DNA of 47,872 nt from a virus. The DNA lies in the IMG/VR virus record IMGVR_UViG_3300044645_000555, positions 1 to 47,872 of that record. One strand, 5' to 3'. Below the pieces are notes generated by a model. The model ran no database searches and had not been told where the DNA came from. It saw only the letters and a list, made by a program, of their open reading frames with translations. Below are positions 1 through 5,443 of the stretch, piece by piece; positions within the stretch are counted from its first letter, which is position 1; each line of letters starts with the position of its first letter. The position numbers and the translations under genes were made by a program.

Positions 1-63
1 ATTCTTTTTCCATACTATCTCCTTATGTTTTGATGCTTTGAAAGTCAAAGCCACCTTCAACAC
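1..63 (-). CDS. 5' part of the gene that continues from 47872 (joined across the contig ends)
   Basis: The minus strand from 63 to 1 is open and in frame with the gene at 47872-47606. The join gives ...VALTFKASKHKEIVWKKN followed by TLGYGFGCDTGKPLCV, which reads as one continuous small protein. No in-frame ATG is present. GTG at 63-61 is the start chosen here, with TTG at 60 and GTG at 54 as alternatives; the frame stays open up to a stop at 117-115. An ATG with a good AAGGAG box at 13-11 is in another frame and gives only a 28-codon ORF across the join. Function unknown: a small basic early phage protein. Confidence 0.6.
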   Translation of the reverse strand, partial: MLKVALTFKASKHKEIVWKKN

Positions 64-76
64 TTCTGTGCTGATT

Positions 77-114
77 ATTGCCCCCTGATTAGTCGAAACT
101 AAACAAGGGGCAAT
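77..114. promoter_or_regulatory. Nested hairpin in the leader of the leftward early operon
   Basis: ATTGCCCC at 77-84 pairs perfectly with GGGGCAAT at 107-114. Inside it TTAGT (89-93) pairs with ACTAA (98-102) around a CGAA tetraloop. On the minus strand it ends 13 bases before the proposed GTG start at 63, so it may be a leader regulatory hairpin for the early genes. No T tract follows on either strand, so it is not a standard terminator. Confidence 0.5.
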
Positions 115-221
115 TTATCAAAACAGCTTTTATGAGTTTTTTCCCTTCTTGCAACGGATTAAATTTATGACCAATGCTCAACCTAGTAGGGGATTTATTG
201 TGCCTTACTTTCTATTGCTAC

Positions 222-433
222 AGGGTGAGATCGTCACCAGCAATTGGCGAAAGGGGCAGGTCAAAATCCAGTTCGGGTTTGAACCAGTCAACCAGCAAGC
301 TAAAATATCAAAGATCATGAGACGGAGATGAACCCCGAATTGTGGAGCGGTTCAAAGGGTGAGAGCTTCACCAAACCGCTACCAACTTCATCCACCCTAT
401 AAAAGAATCTTTCAATGGTCAATAGGTTTTTTT
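222..433. ncRNA. Candidate structured RNA with a repeated hairpin
   Basis: The 18-mer at 222-239 (AGGGTGAGATCGTCACCA) recurs at 356-373 with only the central loop bases changed; both fold as GGTGA/TCACC hairpins with 5-base loops. The second copy is enclosed by AGCGGTT (346-352)/AACCGCT (374-380), then by GATGAA (327-332)/TTCATC (387-392), giving three stacked helices. On the plus strand CCTAT (396-400)/ATAGG (422-426) is followed by T7 at 427-433, which could end a transcript. All pairs are Watson-Crick, so strand is undecided. Family not recognised. Confidence 0.45.
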
Positions 434-633
434 CATGGGTATGCAAAAAAGTCTCTAGACCCGCATTCTAAAGCCTTCTACAGGCAATGAGATTTTTTGC
501 CACAAAATCATCAGGAACAAAAAAACAGCCTCTACAAGCCCATTTTATAAGCCTCTAGCCCTTCAACCGCTTAAACACTACATCCATCAACATTCTTGCA
601 AAAACTTTTATGCCACCAGCGCGACGAATATTC

Positions 634-663
634 TTGACGGATTTCAATGTAAGACACTAAAAT
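634..663 (+). promoter_or_regulatory. Candidate sigma70-type promoter for the small-terminase operon
   Basis: TTGACG at 634-639 and TAAAAT at 658-663 are spaced by 18 bases, 5 of 6 matches to each consensus box. The same TTGACGGATT string recurs at 13966 upstream of the major capsid gene. A further TTGACA at 710-715 lies closer to the start but has a poorer -10 (TAAAGG). Confidence 0.45.
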
Positions 664-746
664 AGAAGCCACAAAGGAAGCCCCTCAAAAGCCCCTTGTA
701 GCTACTGGATTGACACACTCAATTAAACTAGGTAAAGGCTAGACAT

Positions 747-1337
747 ATGACTAACCAGCAACCTTCCAAAATACCTAACCTCACAACCAAACAGATTGCC
801 TATTGTACCCTTCGAGCCAAAGGCGAAAACAAGGCTCGCTCATATCTGTTAGCGGGATACAAAGCCGCTAATTCTGAACAAGCAGGATCAGCCGCTTGTA
901 AGTTAGAAGCTGATGACAGAGTGCATTCCTACATCTCTACTCTTAAAGAGAGTAGCTTTTTGAAAGAGGCATTGACATTAGCAGAGAAAAGAGCCTTTTT
1001 GGCTAGGGCAGTTAGGTGTGATGTAAGTAATCCTGATGCTGACCTGATACAGGAAGTGAGTGAGACATCAGGAGAGCATGGAGTTAGCAGGAGAGTAAAG
1101 GTAGTGGACAGGTTGCGAGCCTTGGAACTGGATAGCAAAATCGCAGGAGACTTCTATTCTGATCGTGAGCCTCAAGCTAACAACCCTTTCACGCTCATCA
1201 TAGCAATGGGTAGAGACTCTGAACAGTTTAGGATGGGAAACGGAAACACAATCCCAGCAGGTTCCCTGATCCGATCGGATATAACAGATTCTCTACCTGA
1301 CAAACCAGTTATTGATGCTGAAATCATCCCTTCCTGA
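747..1337 (+). CDS. Terminase small subunit-like protein
   Basis: 196 aa. The N-terminal half has the layout of phage small terminases: LTTKQIAYCTLRAKGENKA (residues about 12-30), then SYLLAGYKAAN and a second helix pair ending VHSYISTLK, the usual helix-turn-helix plus linker that binds the packaging site. The C-terminal 60 residues are low in motifs and may be an oligomerisation or portal-binding tail. The ATG is preceded at 735-738 by AAGG with 8-base spacing. Oddly, the large terminase is 6 kb away on the opposite strand. Assignment rests on motif pattern only. Confidence 0.6.
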   Translation: MTNQQPSKIPNLTTKQIAYCTLRAKGENKARSYLLAGYKAANSEQAGSAACKLEADDRVHSYISTLKESSFLKEALTLAEKRAFLARAVRCDVSNPDADLIQEVSETSGEHGVSRRVKVVDRLRALELDSKIAGDFYSDREPQANNPFTLIIAMGRDSEQFRMGNGNTIPAGSLIRSDITDSLPDKPVIDAEIIPS

Positions 1338-1544
1338 TGGGGTCAGCTAACAATCCTTTTTTTAAGGGGTCCCTTACCGCATGGTGCCCCTCCCACCCAC
1401 CCCAACTGGCCTCGGTGAGTTAGTATACATGACCCAATGAAAAAAAATCAGTATTTGGGAAGTTCCTCTTATTTTAGATTCTTGTAGAAAGAATATCTAA
1501 TAAAGTGCTTTACAGGTTGATGGTTGTGGAGATAGTTTGCTGGC
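1338..1544 (+). other. Intergenic stretch with a strong hairpin
   Basis: About 200 bases without a gene. TTAG-ATTCTT (1474-1483) pairs with AAGAAT (1489-1494) and, after a 2-base bulge, CTAA (1497-1500), around a GTAGA loop. A weaker AGGGG/CCCCT stem is visible near 1373-1399. No T tract follows the strong hairpin, so it is more likely a leader element of the 1545 gene than a terminator. Confidence 0.35.
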
Positions 1545-1907
1545 ATGAATGAAGGCGAACTATTAATTACTTTGTTGAATGCGGCTACGATTGGTCATGT
1601 GTTGCATTTGAGGAGTAGGAGCTATTCGGAGCATAAGGCATTGGATGGGTTTTATAGTGGGATGCCGGGGCTTGTGGATGGCGTAGTGGAAGCGTGGCAG
1701 GGAAGGAATGGAGAATTGGTGAAGTTCCCTAATCAGATGGTGGAGTTGAGCGAGCATACTGATGCGCTTGTGTATTTGAATTTCTTGAAGGTGATGTTGG
1801 ATGAGGAGAGGTATGTGTTGGGGGATGATAGTGAGATTCAGAATATGGTGGATGAGATTGCCGCCTTGATTGATTCCACGCTTTACAAGTTGACCTTCCT
1901 AAAATAA
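1545..1907 (+). CDS. DUF5856-like protein (ferritin-like helical fold suspected)
   Basis: 120 aa, all-helical by composition. The stretch GHVLHLRSRSYSEHKALDGF (residues 17-36) has the H...H....S...HKAL..FY signature of the DUF5856 family of phage and bacterial proteins related to Dps-type four-helix bundles. Function in phages is not established. Base usage here is markedly G and T rich (TTG for Leu, GGG for Gly), unlike the A/C-leaning structural genes, and the same bias continues into the first 80 or so codons of the next gene, suggesting a shared recent origin. Confidence 0.55.
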   Translation: MNEGELLITLLNAATIGHVLHLRSRSYSEHKALDGFYSGMPGLVDGVVEAWQGRNGELVKFPNQMVELSEHTDALVYLNFLKVMLDEERYVLGDDSEIQNMVDEIAALIDSTLYKLTFLK

Positions 1908-1916
1908 AAATTTGAT

Positions 1917-3227
1917 ATGTCCTGTTGTTCTGCTGTTCCTATTAGCACGATTCCTCCTGTTGGTCAGGGGGTAGGGCCGTTGGTGTATGCGAATGGGAAT
2001 CAGATGGCGAGGTTGAATCCTCCTCTGAATCCTAGCTTTGTTGTTTATGATGGGAGCGTGACTAGGTGGGGGGATGGGAGTGTTAATGCTCCTGTGTTGT
2101 TGCCCAACCTTCAGCAAGTACCCAATTCTAGTGTTGGATATTTTGTTGGCATTAATGCTGGGGGGCAACTGGTTGAGACAACGCTTCCTACTGTTGCAAC
2201 AAGTGGTTCTTATAATGATTTAACCAACAAGCCTAATCTTAACTCTGGAAAGGTAATTTACGTTGATGCTGTGGTTGGAACGGATTCAAGGGGGACAAAT
2301 AGCAATTATAGCTTTTCTGTTCCATTTGCTACTATTGATGCCGCTGTTGCCGCTTCAGCTATTGGTGACTTGGTTTATGTAAAGGCTGGATCTTATACGA
2401 TTGTTTCACAAATTAGCCTTAATGGAAAAGGTGATCTGTTTTTTGAACAAGATGCCAATGTAACTGTGGCGGCAAATGTGATTGCGTTTAGCCTTACTGC
2501 CGATCAACCAAAGATTGTTGGAGGATACGGAACATTTACTTGTTCTGGTACTGGTGGTCTATGGACGCAAAGTGGTGGAACATTTACCGTTCAATTGGTT
2601 TCCATTGAGTTTTTAGCAATTACAAACGCTTCTGGTGCAGGAACAATCTTTGCCTCTTCTACAGGCTCTTTGGTAATTAACAGCACAGGAATTATAAATG
2701 CTCCTTTTTCTACTATAGTGAGCGAAACTGGAACTATTGGTAATGTTTTCTACCAAGTCTTATTTACTGCTTGTGGAAGATTGCTCGACATGACCCAATC
2801 CAATTCGTTCATGCAATTCACCGCATTGTGCTGGAGTGCCCAAGTTTTTGGTACAGAAGGCGTGAGTATTGTTGGTGGGACAACATCATTGCGGTTTGAA
2901 AATCTAGTTGGTGGAACCCCTGCTACAAAACTTGTTGTCTTCAAGTTTGCAAATGGAGATACAACAAACAACGGCCATGTTTTTAGAGGGGGTAGGCTAA
3001 TTGCAAATAGTGCCAATCCATGCATCACGTTTAACTCCACAACAGCAACCAACAAGCTTGTGCGTTTGATGGGAGATGTTCAGCTTACTACTAGCGGAGC
3101 AAACTGCATTGTTTCTGCTGACCCAAGACAAGTTGTTGTATCTAGTGCAAATGCAAATGTTGTTGCAGATGCCAATACTAGCATTGTTGGTGGAACACTA
3201 CTTGTTAGCCCATTCTTTGCTTTTTAA
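1917..3227 (+). CDS. Tailspike or fibre with right-handed beta-helix domain
   Basis: 436 aa. Residues about 1-95 form a virion-anchor module (MSCCSAVP start, FVVYDGS, APVLLPNLQ, GYFVGINAGGQLVE) resembling the N-termini of the fibres at 19934 and 21032. From about residue 112 the text KVIYVDAVVGTDSRGTNSNY, PFATIDAAVAAS and GDLVYVKAGSYTI is the classic entry into a pectate-lyase-like beta-helix, followed by repetitive beta coils to the end. Such proteins bind or cut host polysaccharide. It lies far from the other fibre genes, and codon usage changes between the anchor and the helix, suggesting domain swapping. Confidence 0.75.
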   Translation: MSCCSAVPISTIPPVGQGVGPLVYANGNQMARLNPPLNPSFVVYDGSVTRWGDGSVNAPVLLPNLQQVPNSSVGYFVGINAGGQLVETTLPTVATSGSYNDLTNKPNLNSGKVIYVDAVVGTDSRGTNSNYSFSVPFATIDAAVAASAIGDLVYVKAGSYTIVSQISLNGKGDLFFEQDANVTVAANVIAFSLTADQPKIVGGYGTFTCSGTGGLWTQSGGTFTVQLVSIEFLAITNASGAGTIFASSTGSLVINSTGIINAPFSTIVSETGTIGNVFYQVLFTACGRLLDMTQSNSFMQFTALCWSAQVFGTEGVSIVGGTTSLRFENLVGGTPATKLVVFKFANGDTTNNGHVFRGGRLIANSANPCITFNSTTATNKLVRLMGDVQLTTSGANCIVSADPRQVVVSSANANVVADANTSIVGGTLLVSPFFAF

Positions 3228-3427
3228 TGGTTCACGAATTTAAGAACCCAATGCCTGTGGTAACTCCAATGGGCGACGGGTATGCCATCTACGTTCAGAT
3301 GGGTGGGATGTTTGAGAATGATTTATGGACGGTTTGCTTGAGCAAGGATGGGTCTATAAAGCACTTTGATTCTAGCCAGATTAGAATGTGGCAGAACGCT
3401 ACCTTTGGCATTAAGAAGGGCGATTGA
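3227..3427 (+). CDS. Small conserved phage protein next to tailspike
   Basis: 66 aa, starting on the last base of the tailspike stop (TAATGG), so translationally coupled. The pattern NPMPVVTPMGDGYAIYVQ, GGMFENDLWTVCL, IKHFDSSQ is typical of small conserved phage proteins usually found near tail-fibre genes; the function is not known. No signal peptide or membrane segment. It is the last plus-strand gene before the long non-coding region. Confidence 0.6.
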   Translation: MVHEFKNPMPVVTPMGDGYAIYVQMGGMFENDLWTVCLSKDGSIKHFDSSQIRMWQNATFGIKKGD

Positions 3428-3481
3428 TGTTAAAAAGAGTGATGCGTTTTATTAACACACATTCTGTTTCAGATTTACTGG

Positions 3482-3528
3482 CTTAACTGGAAAGCCGTTG
3501 CAAAAAGTGCAACAGTTCGCCTGTTAAG
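3482..3528. repeat. Two-tier hairpin
   Basis: CTTAAC (3482-3487) pairs with GTTAAG (3523-3528), enclosing GTTGCA (3497-3502) and TGCAAC (3508-3513) around AAAAG. It sits 55 bases after the last plus-strand gene and has no T tract, so it is more likely structure than a terminator. Confidence 0.45.
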
Positions 3529-3549
3529 TCGATAAAACGGCATATTTCG

Positions 3550-3639
3550 TACATATGTCGCCAAATATGTCGATCATACCCTACAATTTAGACATATGGA
3601 TTTGATTATACCCGAAACGCCACATTTTCTGACATATGG
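3550..3639. repeat. Iterated ACATATG-type elements
   Basis: TACATATGTCG (about 3550), AAATATGTCGA (about 3562), GACATATGGA (about 3591) and GACATATGGC (about 3631) share a CATATG palindromic core with flanking GAC/GTC. Spacing is irregular. They look like operator half-sites or iterons next to the inverted TATAAT pair. No cognate protein is identified. Confidence 0.4.
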
Positions 3640-3676
3640 CACATTTATGAGCAATTTGTTCCATATCGGGTATAAT
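3605..3676. promoter_or_regulatory. 11-bp inverted repeat carrying outward-facing TATAAT boxes
   Basis: ATTATACCCGA at 3605-3615 is the exact reverse complement of TCGGGTATAAT at 3666-3676. Each arm ends in a perfect -10 hexamer reading outward: leftward at 3610-3605 and rightward at 3671-3676. The -35 regions are poor. A divergent promoter pair under shared control, or an origin element, would both fit. Confidence 0.45.
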
Positions 3677-3751
3677 GCGGTGAACAATCGGGTTTTTATT
3701 CGATGCGCTCTAGACCATTTGAATTATAGCAATCTTACAAATATTATAAAA

Positions 3752-3783
3752 AACTTATAAACCACCAAAGGTCGCTATAAGTT
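3752..3783. repeat. Perfect 8-bp inverted repeat
   Basis: AACTTATA (3752-3759) pairs with TATAAGTT (3776-3783), with a possible inner ACC/GGT pairing in the loop. Part of the structured region; role unknown. Confidence 0.4.
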
Positions 3784-3854
3784 CCCTTCATGAATAATAT
3801 TGATTGTGTGCTACTTCTTGGCAATAAACGACTTATACTTATCTAGAATAGTTA

Positions 3855-3876
3855 CTCTAGCCGTTCTCTAGCCGTT
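3855..3876. repeat. Perfect tandem duplication of an 11-mer
   Basis: CTCTAGCCGTT occurs twice without a gap (3855-3865 and 3866-3876). It lies just upstream of the large nested fold. Two copies only, so it could be a recent slip or a binding-site pair. Confidence 0.6.
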
Positions 3877-3908
3877 CTTACAACCAATTTCGTGACGCTA
3901 CGAAAAAG

Positions 3909-4049
3909 GTCGGGGGAGGATCAGGTCGCTAGATTTTATCAACAGCCAGATCGGCTACGCATGACGCTATAGTTGATAGAATCCCCCTCATTGCCTCCCC
4001 CGACTATAATGCCCCTTGGAGTCCTTGCGGCGTGTCCGTGAGGCAGGGG
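3909..4049 (+). ncRNA. Candidate structured RNA, two nested domains
   Basis: Domain 1: GTCGGGGGAGG (3909-3919) pairs with CCTCCCCCGAC (3994-4004), 11 bp. Inside, GATTTTATCAAC (3932-3943) pairs with GTTGATAGAATC (3972-3983), 12 bp with one U-G, capped by AGCC/GGCT (3944-3956). Domain 2: CCCC (4012-4015)/GGGG (4046-4049) encloses CCTT/GAGG and CGG/CCG. The U-G pairs in both domains become A-C mismatches on the other strand, favouring a plus-strand RNA. A second TCCCCCGA at 4062-4069 could compete for the outer helix. Against this, the minus strand has a T5 tract after the outer helix. Confidence 0.5.
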
Positions 4050-4073
4050 TTCACCGAAGATTCCCCCGAAAAT

Positions 4074-4149
4074 TGGCACAGCCCCTCCGAATCGAACGGA
4101 GCCAGCAAGATTTGGAGTCTCGCTCGCCTACCTTGGAACATTGGACTGC
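4074..4149 (-). tRNA. tRNA-Trp (CCA), atypical D arm
   Basis: Acceptor GCAGTCC pairs with GGGCTGT (two G-U pairs). The anticodon stem CGAGA/TCTTG closes a CTCCAAA loop, anticodon CCA. The T arm is CTCCG-TTCGATT-CGGAG. Discriminator G and the 3' CCA are encoded. The D stem can only be drawn with weak G-U pairs, and 8-9 are AA rather than the usual T, so the gene may be decayed or recognised unusually. Last of three clustered minus-strand tRNAs. Confidence 0.65.
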
Positions 4150-4192
4150 AATTGAGTTATCAAGGATTCCTTGACAACTGGCAAGGAAAAAG

Positions 4193-4264
4193 CTCCAGCA
4201 GTAGGATTCGAACCTACAACCATTCGATTAACAGTCGAATGCTCTACCATTGAGCTATGCTGGA
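4193..4264 (-). tRNA. tRNA-Asn (GTT)
   Basis: Full cloverleaf on the minus strand: acceptor TCCAGCA/TGCTGGA, D arm GCTC...GAGC, anticodon stem TTCGA/TCGAA with loop CTGTTAA (anticodon GTT), T arm GTAGG-TTCGAAT-CCTAC, discriminator G. CCA is not encoded. Only one base separates it from the upstream tRNA-Gln, so both must come from one processed transcript. Confidence 0.93.
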
Positions 4265-4265
4265 T

Positions 4266-4339
4266 TGGCTACCCCTCATGGATTTGAACCATGACTAGGG
4301 GAGTCAAAGTCCCCTGTGCTACCGTTACACCAAAGGGTA
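4266..4339 (-). tRNA. tRNA-Gln (TTG)
   Basis: Acceptor TACCCTT/AGGGGTA, anticodon stem GGGGA/TCCCC with loop CTTTGAC (anticodon TTG, reads CAA), T arm CATGG-TTCAAAT-CCATG, discriminator G and encoded CCA. CAA is frequent in the Gln-rich virion proteins of this phage, so the tRNA may support late translation. Confidence 0.93.
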
Positions 4340-4344
4340 TTAAA

Positions 4345-4566
4345 TTATTTGCGTGGTCTTCCTCGCCCCTTGGGAACATTTACTCGTTCCTTCCATGTTA
4401 CCGCCCCATAAATTGTTTTTACAGCAATATTTTCATCCATATTTAAAACGTATGCTTTCATTCTAAATCTATTCTCTGGTTCAAGCTGACCAACAATGCT
4501 TCCGTATTCTTGACCAAGACTAGCCAACCGCTTTGCTTCAAAAAGTAAATCTTCTTGTGTTTTCAT
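4345..4566 (-). CDS. Small hypothetical protein with basic tail
   Basis: 73 aa, not recognised. N-terminal half is helical; the C-terminus KGRGRPRK resembles an AT-hook core (GRPRK), suggesting DNA contact. It ends five bases before tRNA-Gln on the same strand and starts opposite the plus-strand gene at 4623, across a 56-base divergent gap. Confidence 0.6.
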   Translation of the reverse strand: MKTQEDLLFEAKRLASLGQEYGSIVGQLEPENRFRMKAYVLNMDENIAVKTIYGAVTWKERVNVPKGRGRPRK

Positions 4567-4622
4567 TTACAAACTAAAAAAACTATTGACAAAAATAAAA
4601 ATTTCCATAGAAGGTGGGTTGT
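4567..4622 (+). promoter_or_regulatory. Divergent promoter gap with TTGACA box
   Basis: The gap contains CTATTGACA at about 4583-4591, reading toward the plus-strand gene, followed by an AT-rich spacer; the -10 is unclear. GAAGGTGG just upstream of the ATG at 4623 is a rare SD-like sequence in this genome. The same CTATTGAC string occurs in the divergent gap at 9330-9380. Confidence 0.4.
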
Positions 4623-4823
4623 ATGAAAGACATACTAAACAAACTAAATCCACTTGAGAAATCTTGCGACGAGTGCGGAGGTACTGGTCGTGATTTTTAT
4701 GATGAGGGTCAAGGGGTTCCTTGTTGGAAGTGTCAAGGTAGTGGTCATATTGCTACTGATGACGGCAAGGCTATACTCCAACTGATCGCACATCACCAGT
4801 CAAGTCTTCTTCAATTTGCTTAA
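4623..4823 (+). CDS. Small protein with DnaJ-type zinc-binding motif
   Basis: 66 aa from ATG 4623 (an in-frame GTG at 4614 is possible). CDECGGTG (residues about 14-21) and CWKCQGSG (about 34-41) form one pair of CxxCxGxG knuckles as in the cysteine-rich domain of DnaJ, enough for a single zinc site. No J domain. Phages often carry such free-standing fingers; role unknown. It is the only plus-strand gene between 4074 and 9329, and its last 53 bases overlap the 3' end of the metallopeptidase gene tail to tail. Confidence 0.55.
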   Translation: MKDILNKLNPLEKSCDECGGTGRDFYDEGQGVPCWKCQGSGHIATDDGKAILQLIAHHQSSLLQFA

Positions 4824-5178
4824 CCGCCGCTAAAAGGTGGCGCATTAAGTAGCCGACGAAATACGCAAGTGCTTCGTCATCCCCCTTCTTTTCCCTTACG
4901 CCTTTGTCCACTAGGATGTGGTTGGCAATGTGGACGCATTCATGGGCAAGGTTGGATATTTTCTCCACGCTCATTTCCCATTCTTTTAGAAAGATTATCC
5001 TAGCATCTCCACAATAGGAAACAGCATCAGCATCTTCCAGTTCATTGAATGTTTCTGGTTCACGATTTGGGAACTTTTCCCTGTACCATTTTTCAGCCTT
5101 TTCTTTATCTACGGGCCAAACAATCAGGCAATGATCATTCCAAAAGTCTATATCCAGATAGAACTCGTTAGGATTCAT
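4771..5178 (-). CDS. Small HExxH metallopeptidase (gluzincin-like)
   Basis: 135 aa from the ATG at 5178, which overlaps the upstream stop; an upstream in-frame ATG at 5214 would add 12 residues and a longer overlap. LAHECVH (HECVH at residues 79-83) supplies two zinc ligands and the catalytic Glu. DDEALAYFVG about 20 residues later offers a third acidic ligand, E102, as in gluzincins. No signal peptide, so it acts in the cytoplasm. Substrate unknown; possible links are virion-protein processing or attack on host proteins. Last protein gene of the terminase-side minus block apart from the 73-aa one. Confidence 0.7.
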   Translation of the reverse strand: MNPNEFYLDIDFWNDHCLIVWPVDKEKAEKWYREKFPNREPETFNELEDADAVSYCGDARIIFLKEWEMSVEKISNLAHECVHIANHILVDKGVREKKGDDEALAYFVGYLMRHLLAAVKQIEEDLTGDVRSVGV

Positions 5179-5443
5179 TGATAAAGTAATAAGGGATGGA
5201 CAACATTTTCCCATCTTTAAAAACTTTAAATTCTTTTACTTGGCATTCTCCAGCCAATACTTTTTGTCTTAATCGCAATCGTTGTTGAGAAGGGCCAAGT
5301 CCTGTAAATTGTTGTATTTGCTCACGGCTTCTCCAGCCTTCGGGAATGGCATCTTCTATCTGAAAGAACTTTTTCCATTTAAGGGCTTCATTGGCTGAAG
5401 ATAGAAGGTCAGCTTCGGATGGGTTTAGTTTCTGACGGCTCAT
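5168..5443 (-). CDS. Putative helix-turn-helix DNA-binding protein
   Basis: 91 aa. IPEGWRSREQIQQFTGLG followed by SQQRLRLRQKVLAGECQ reads as a winged or tri-helical DNA-binding domain, with a small beta wing (KEFKVFKDGKMLSIPYYF) at the end. It overlaps the 3' end of the phosphoesterase gene by 35 bases and the next gene by 11, so it belongs to a coupled operon. Could be a transcription regulator of the late switch; no direct evidence. Confidence 0.5.
   Translation of the reverse strand: MSRQKLNPSEADLLSSANEALKWKKFFQIEDAIPEGWRSREQIQQFTGLGPSQQRLRLRQKVLAGECQVKEFKVFKDGKMLSIPYYFINES

Larger units (their letters stand above)
64..746. other. Long non-coding divergent region with dense secondary structure
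   Basis: About 680 bases lie between the leftward early operon and the rightward small-terminase gene with no convincing reading frame; the 60-codon ORF at 149-331 matches nothing and overlaps the helices. The stretch contains a nested hairpin (77-114), two near-identical hairpins (222-239 and 356-373), a three-tier helix (327-392), a weak stem followed by seven T (396-433), a GGCAA/TTGCC hairpin (483-501) and a promoter-like pair (634-663). It must hold the early promoter on the minus strand and could also hold an origin or a structured RNA. Confidence 0.6.
3428..4073. other. Long non-coding region with repeats, inverted repeats and nested helices
   Basis: About 645 bases with no supported gene, at the convergence of the plus-strand tailspike operon and the minus-strand tRNA cluster. 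It holds a two-tier hairpin (3482-3528), four ACATATG/AAATATG elements, an 11-bp inverted repeat with outward TATAAT boxes (3605-3676), a perfect 8-bp hairpin (3752-3783), an 11-bp tandem duplication (3855-3876), a TTTCGT/ACGAAA hairpin near 3888-3905, and a large two-domain fold (3909-4049). Candidates are a replication origin or a large structured RNA; large phage RNAs such as GOLLD and ROOL often sit beside tRNAs, but I cannot match either family by eye. Confidence 0.65.

Noticed and set aside
1-13. ATG at 13-11 (minus) with a good AAGGAG box as a gene start
   Set aside because: Across the joined ends it stops after 28 codons, while the other frame is open and protein-like on both sides. 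The box may be chance.
149-331. 60-codon plus-strand ORF
   Set aside because: No leader or similarity, and it overlaps the repeated hairpins.
3550-3640. CRISPR-like array
   Set aside because: The repeats are 7-10 bases with irregular spacing and no spacer regularity; no cas genes are present.
3428-4073. Naming the region GOLLD or ROOL RNA
   Set aside because: Only context (phage, tRNA neighbours, length, many helices) supports it; I cannot match a consensus by eye. A covariance-model hit would be needed.
4032-4253. 73-codon plus-strand ORF
   Set aside because: It lies antisense to tRNA-Trp and tRNA-Asn; the translated text is tRNA sequence.
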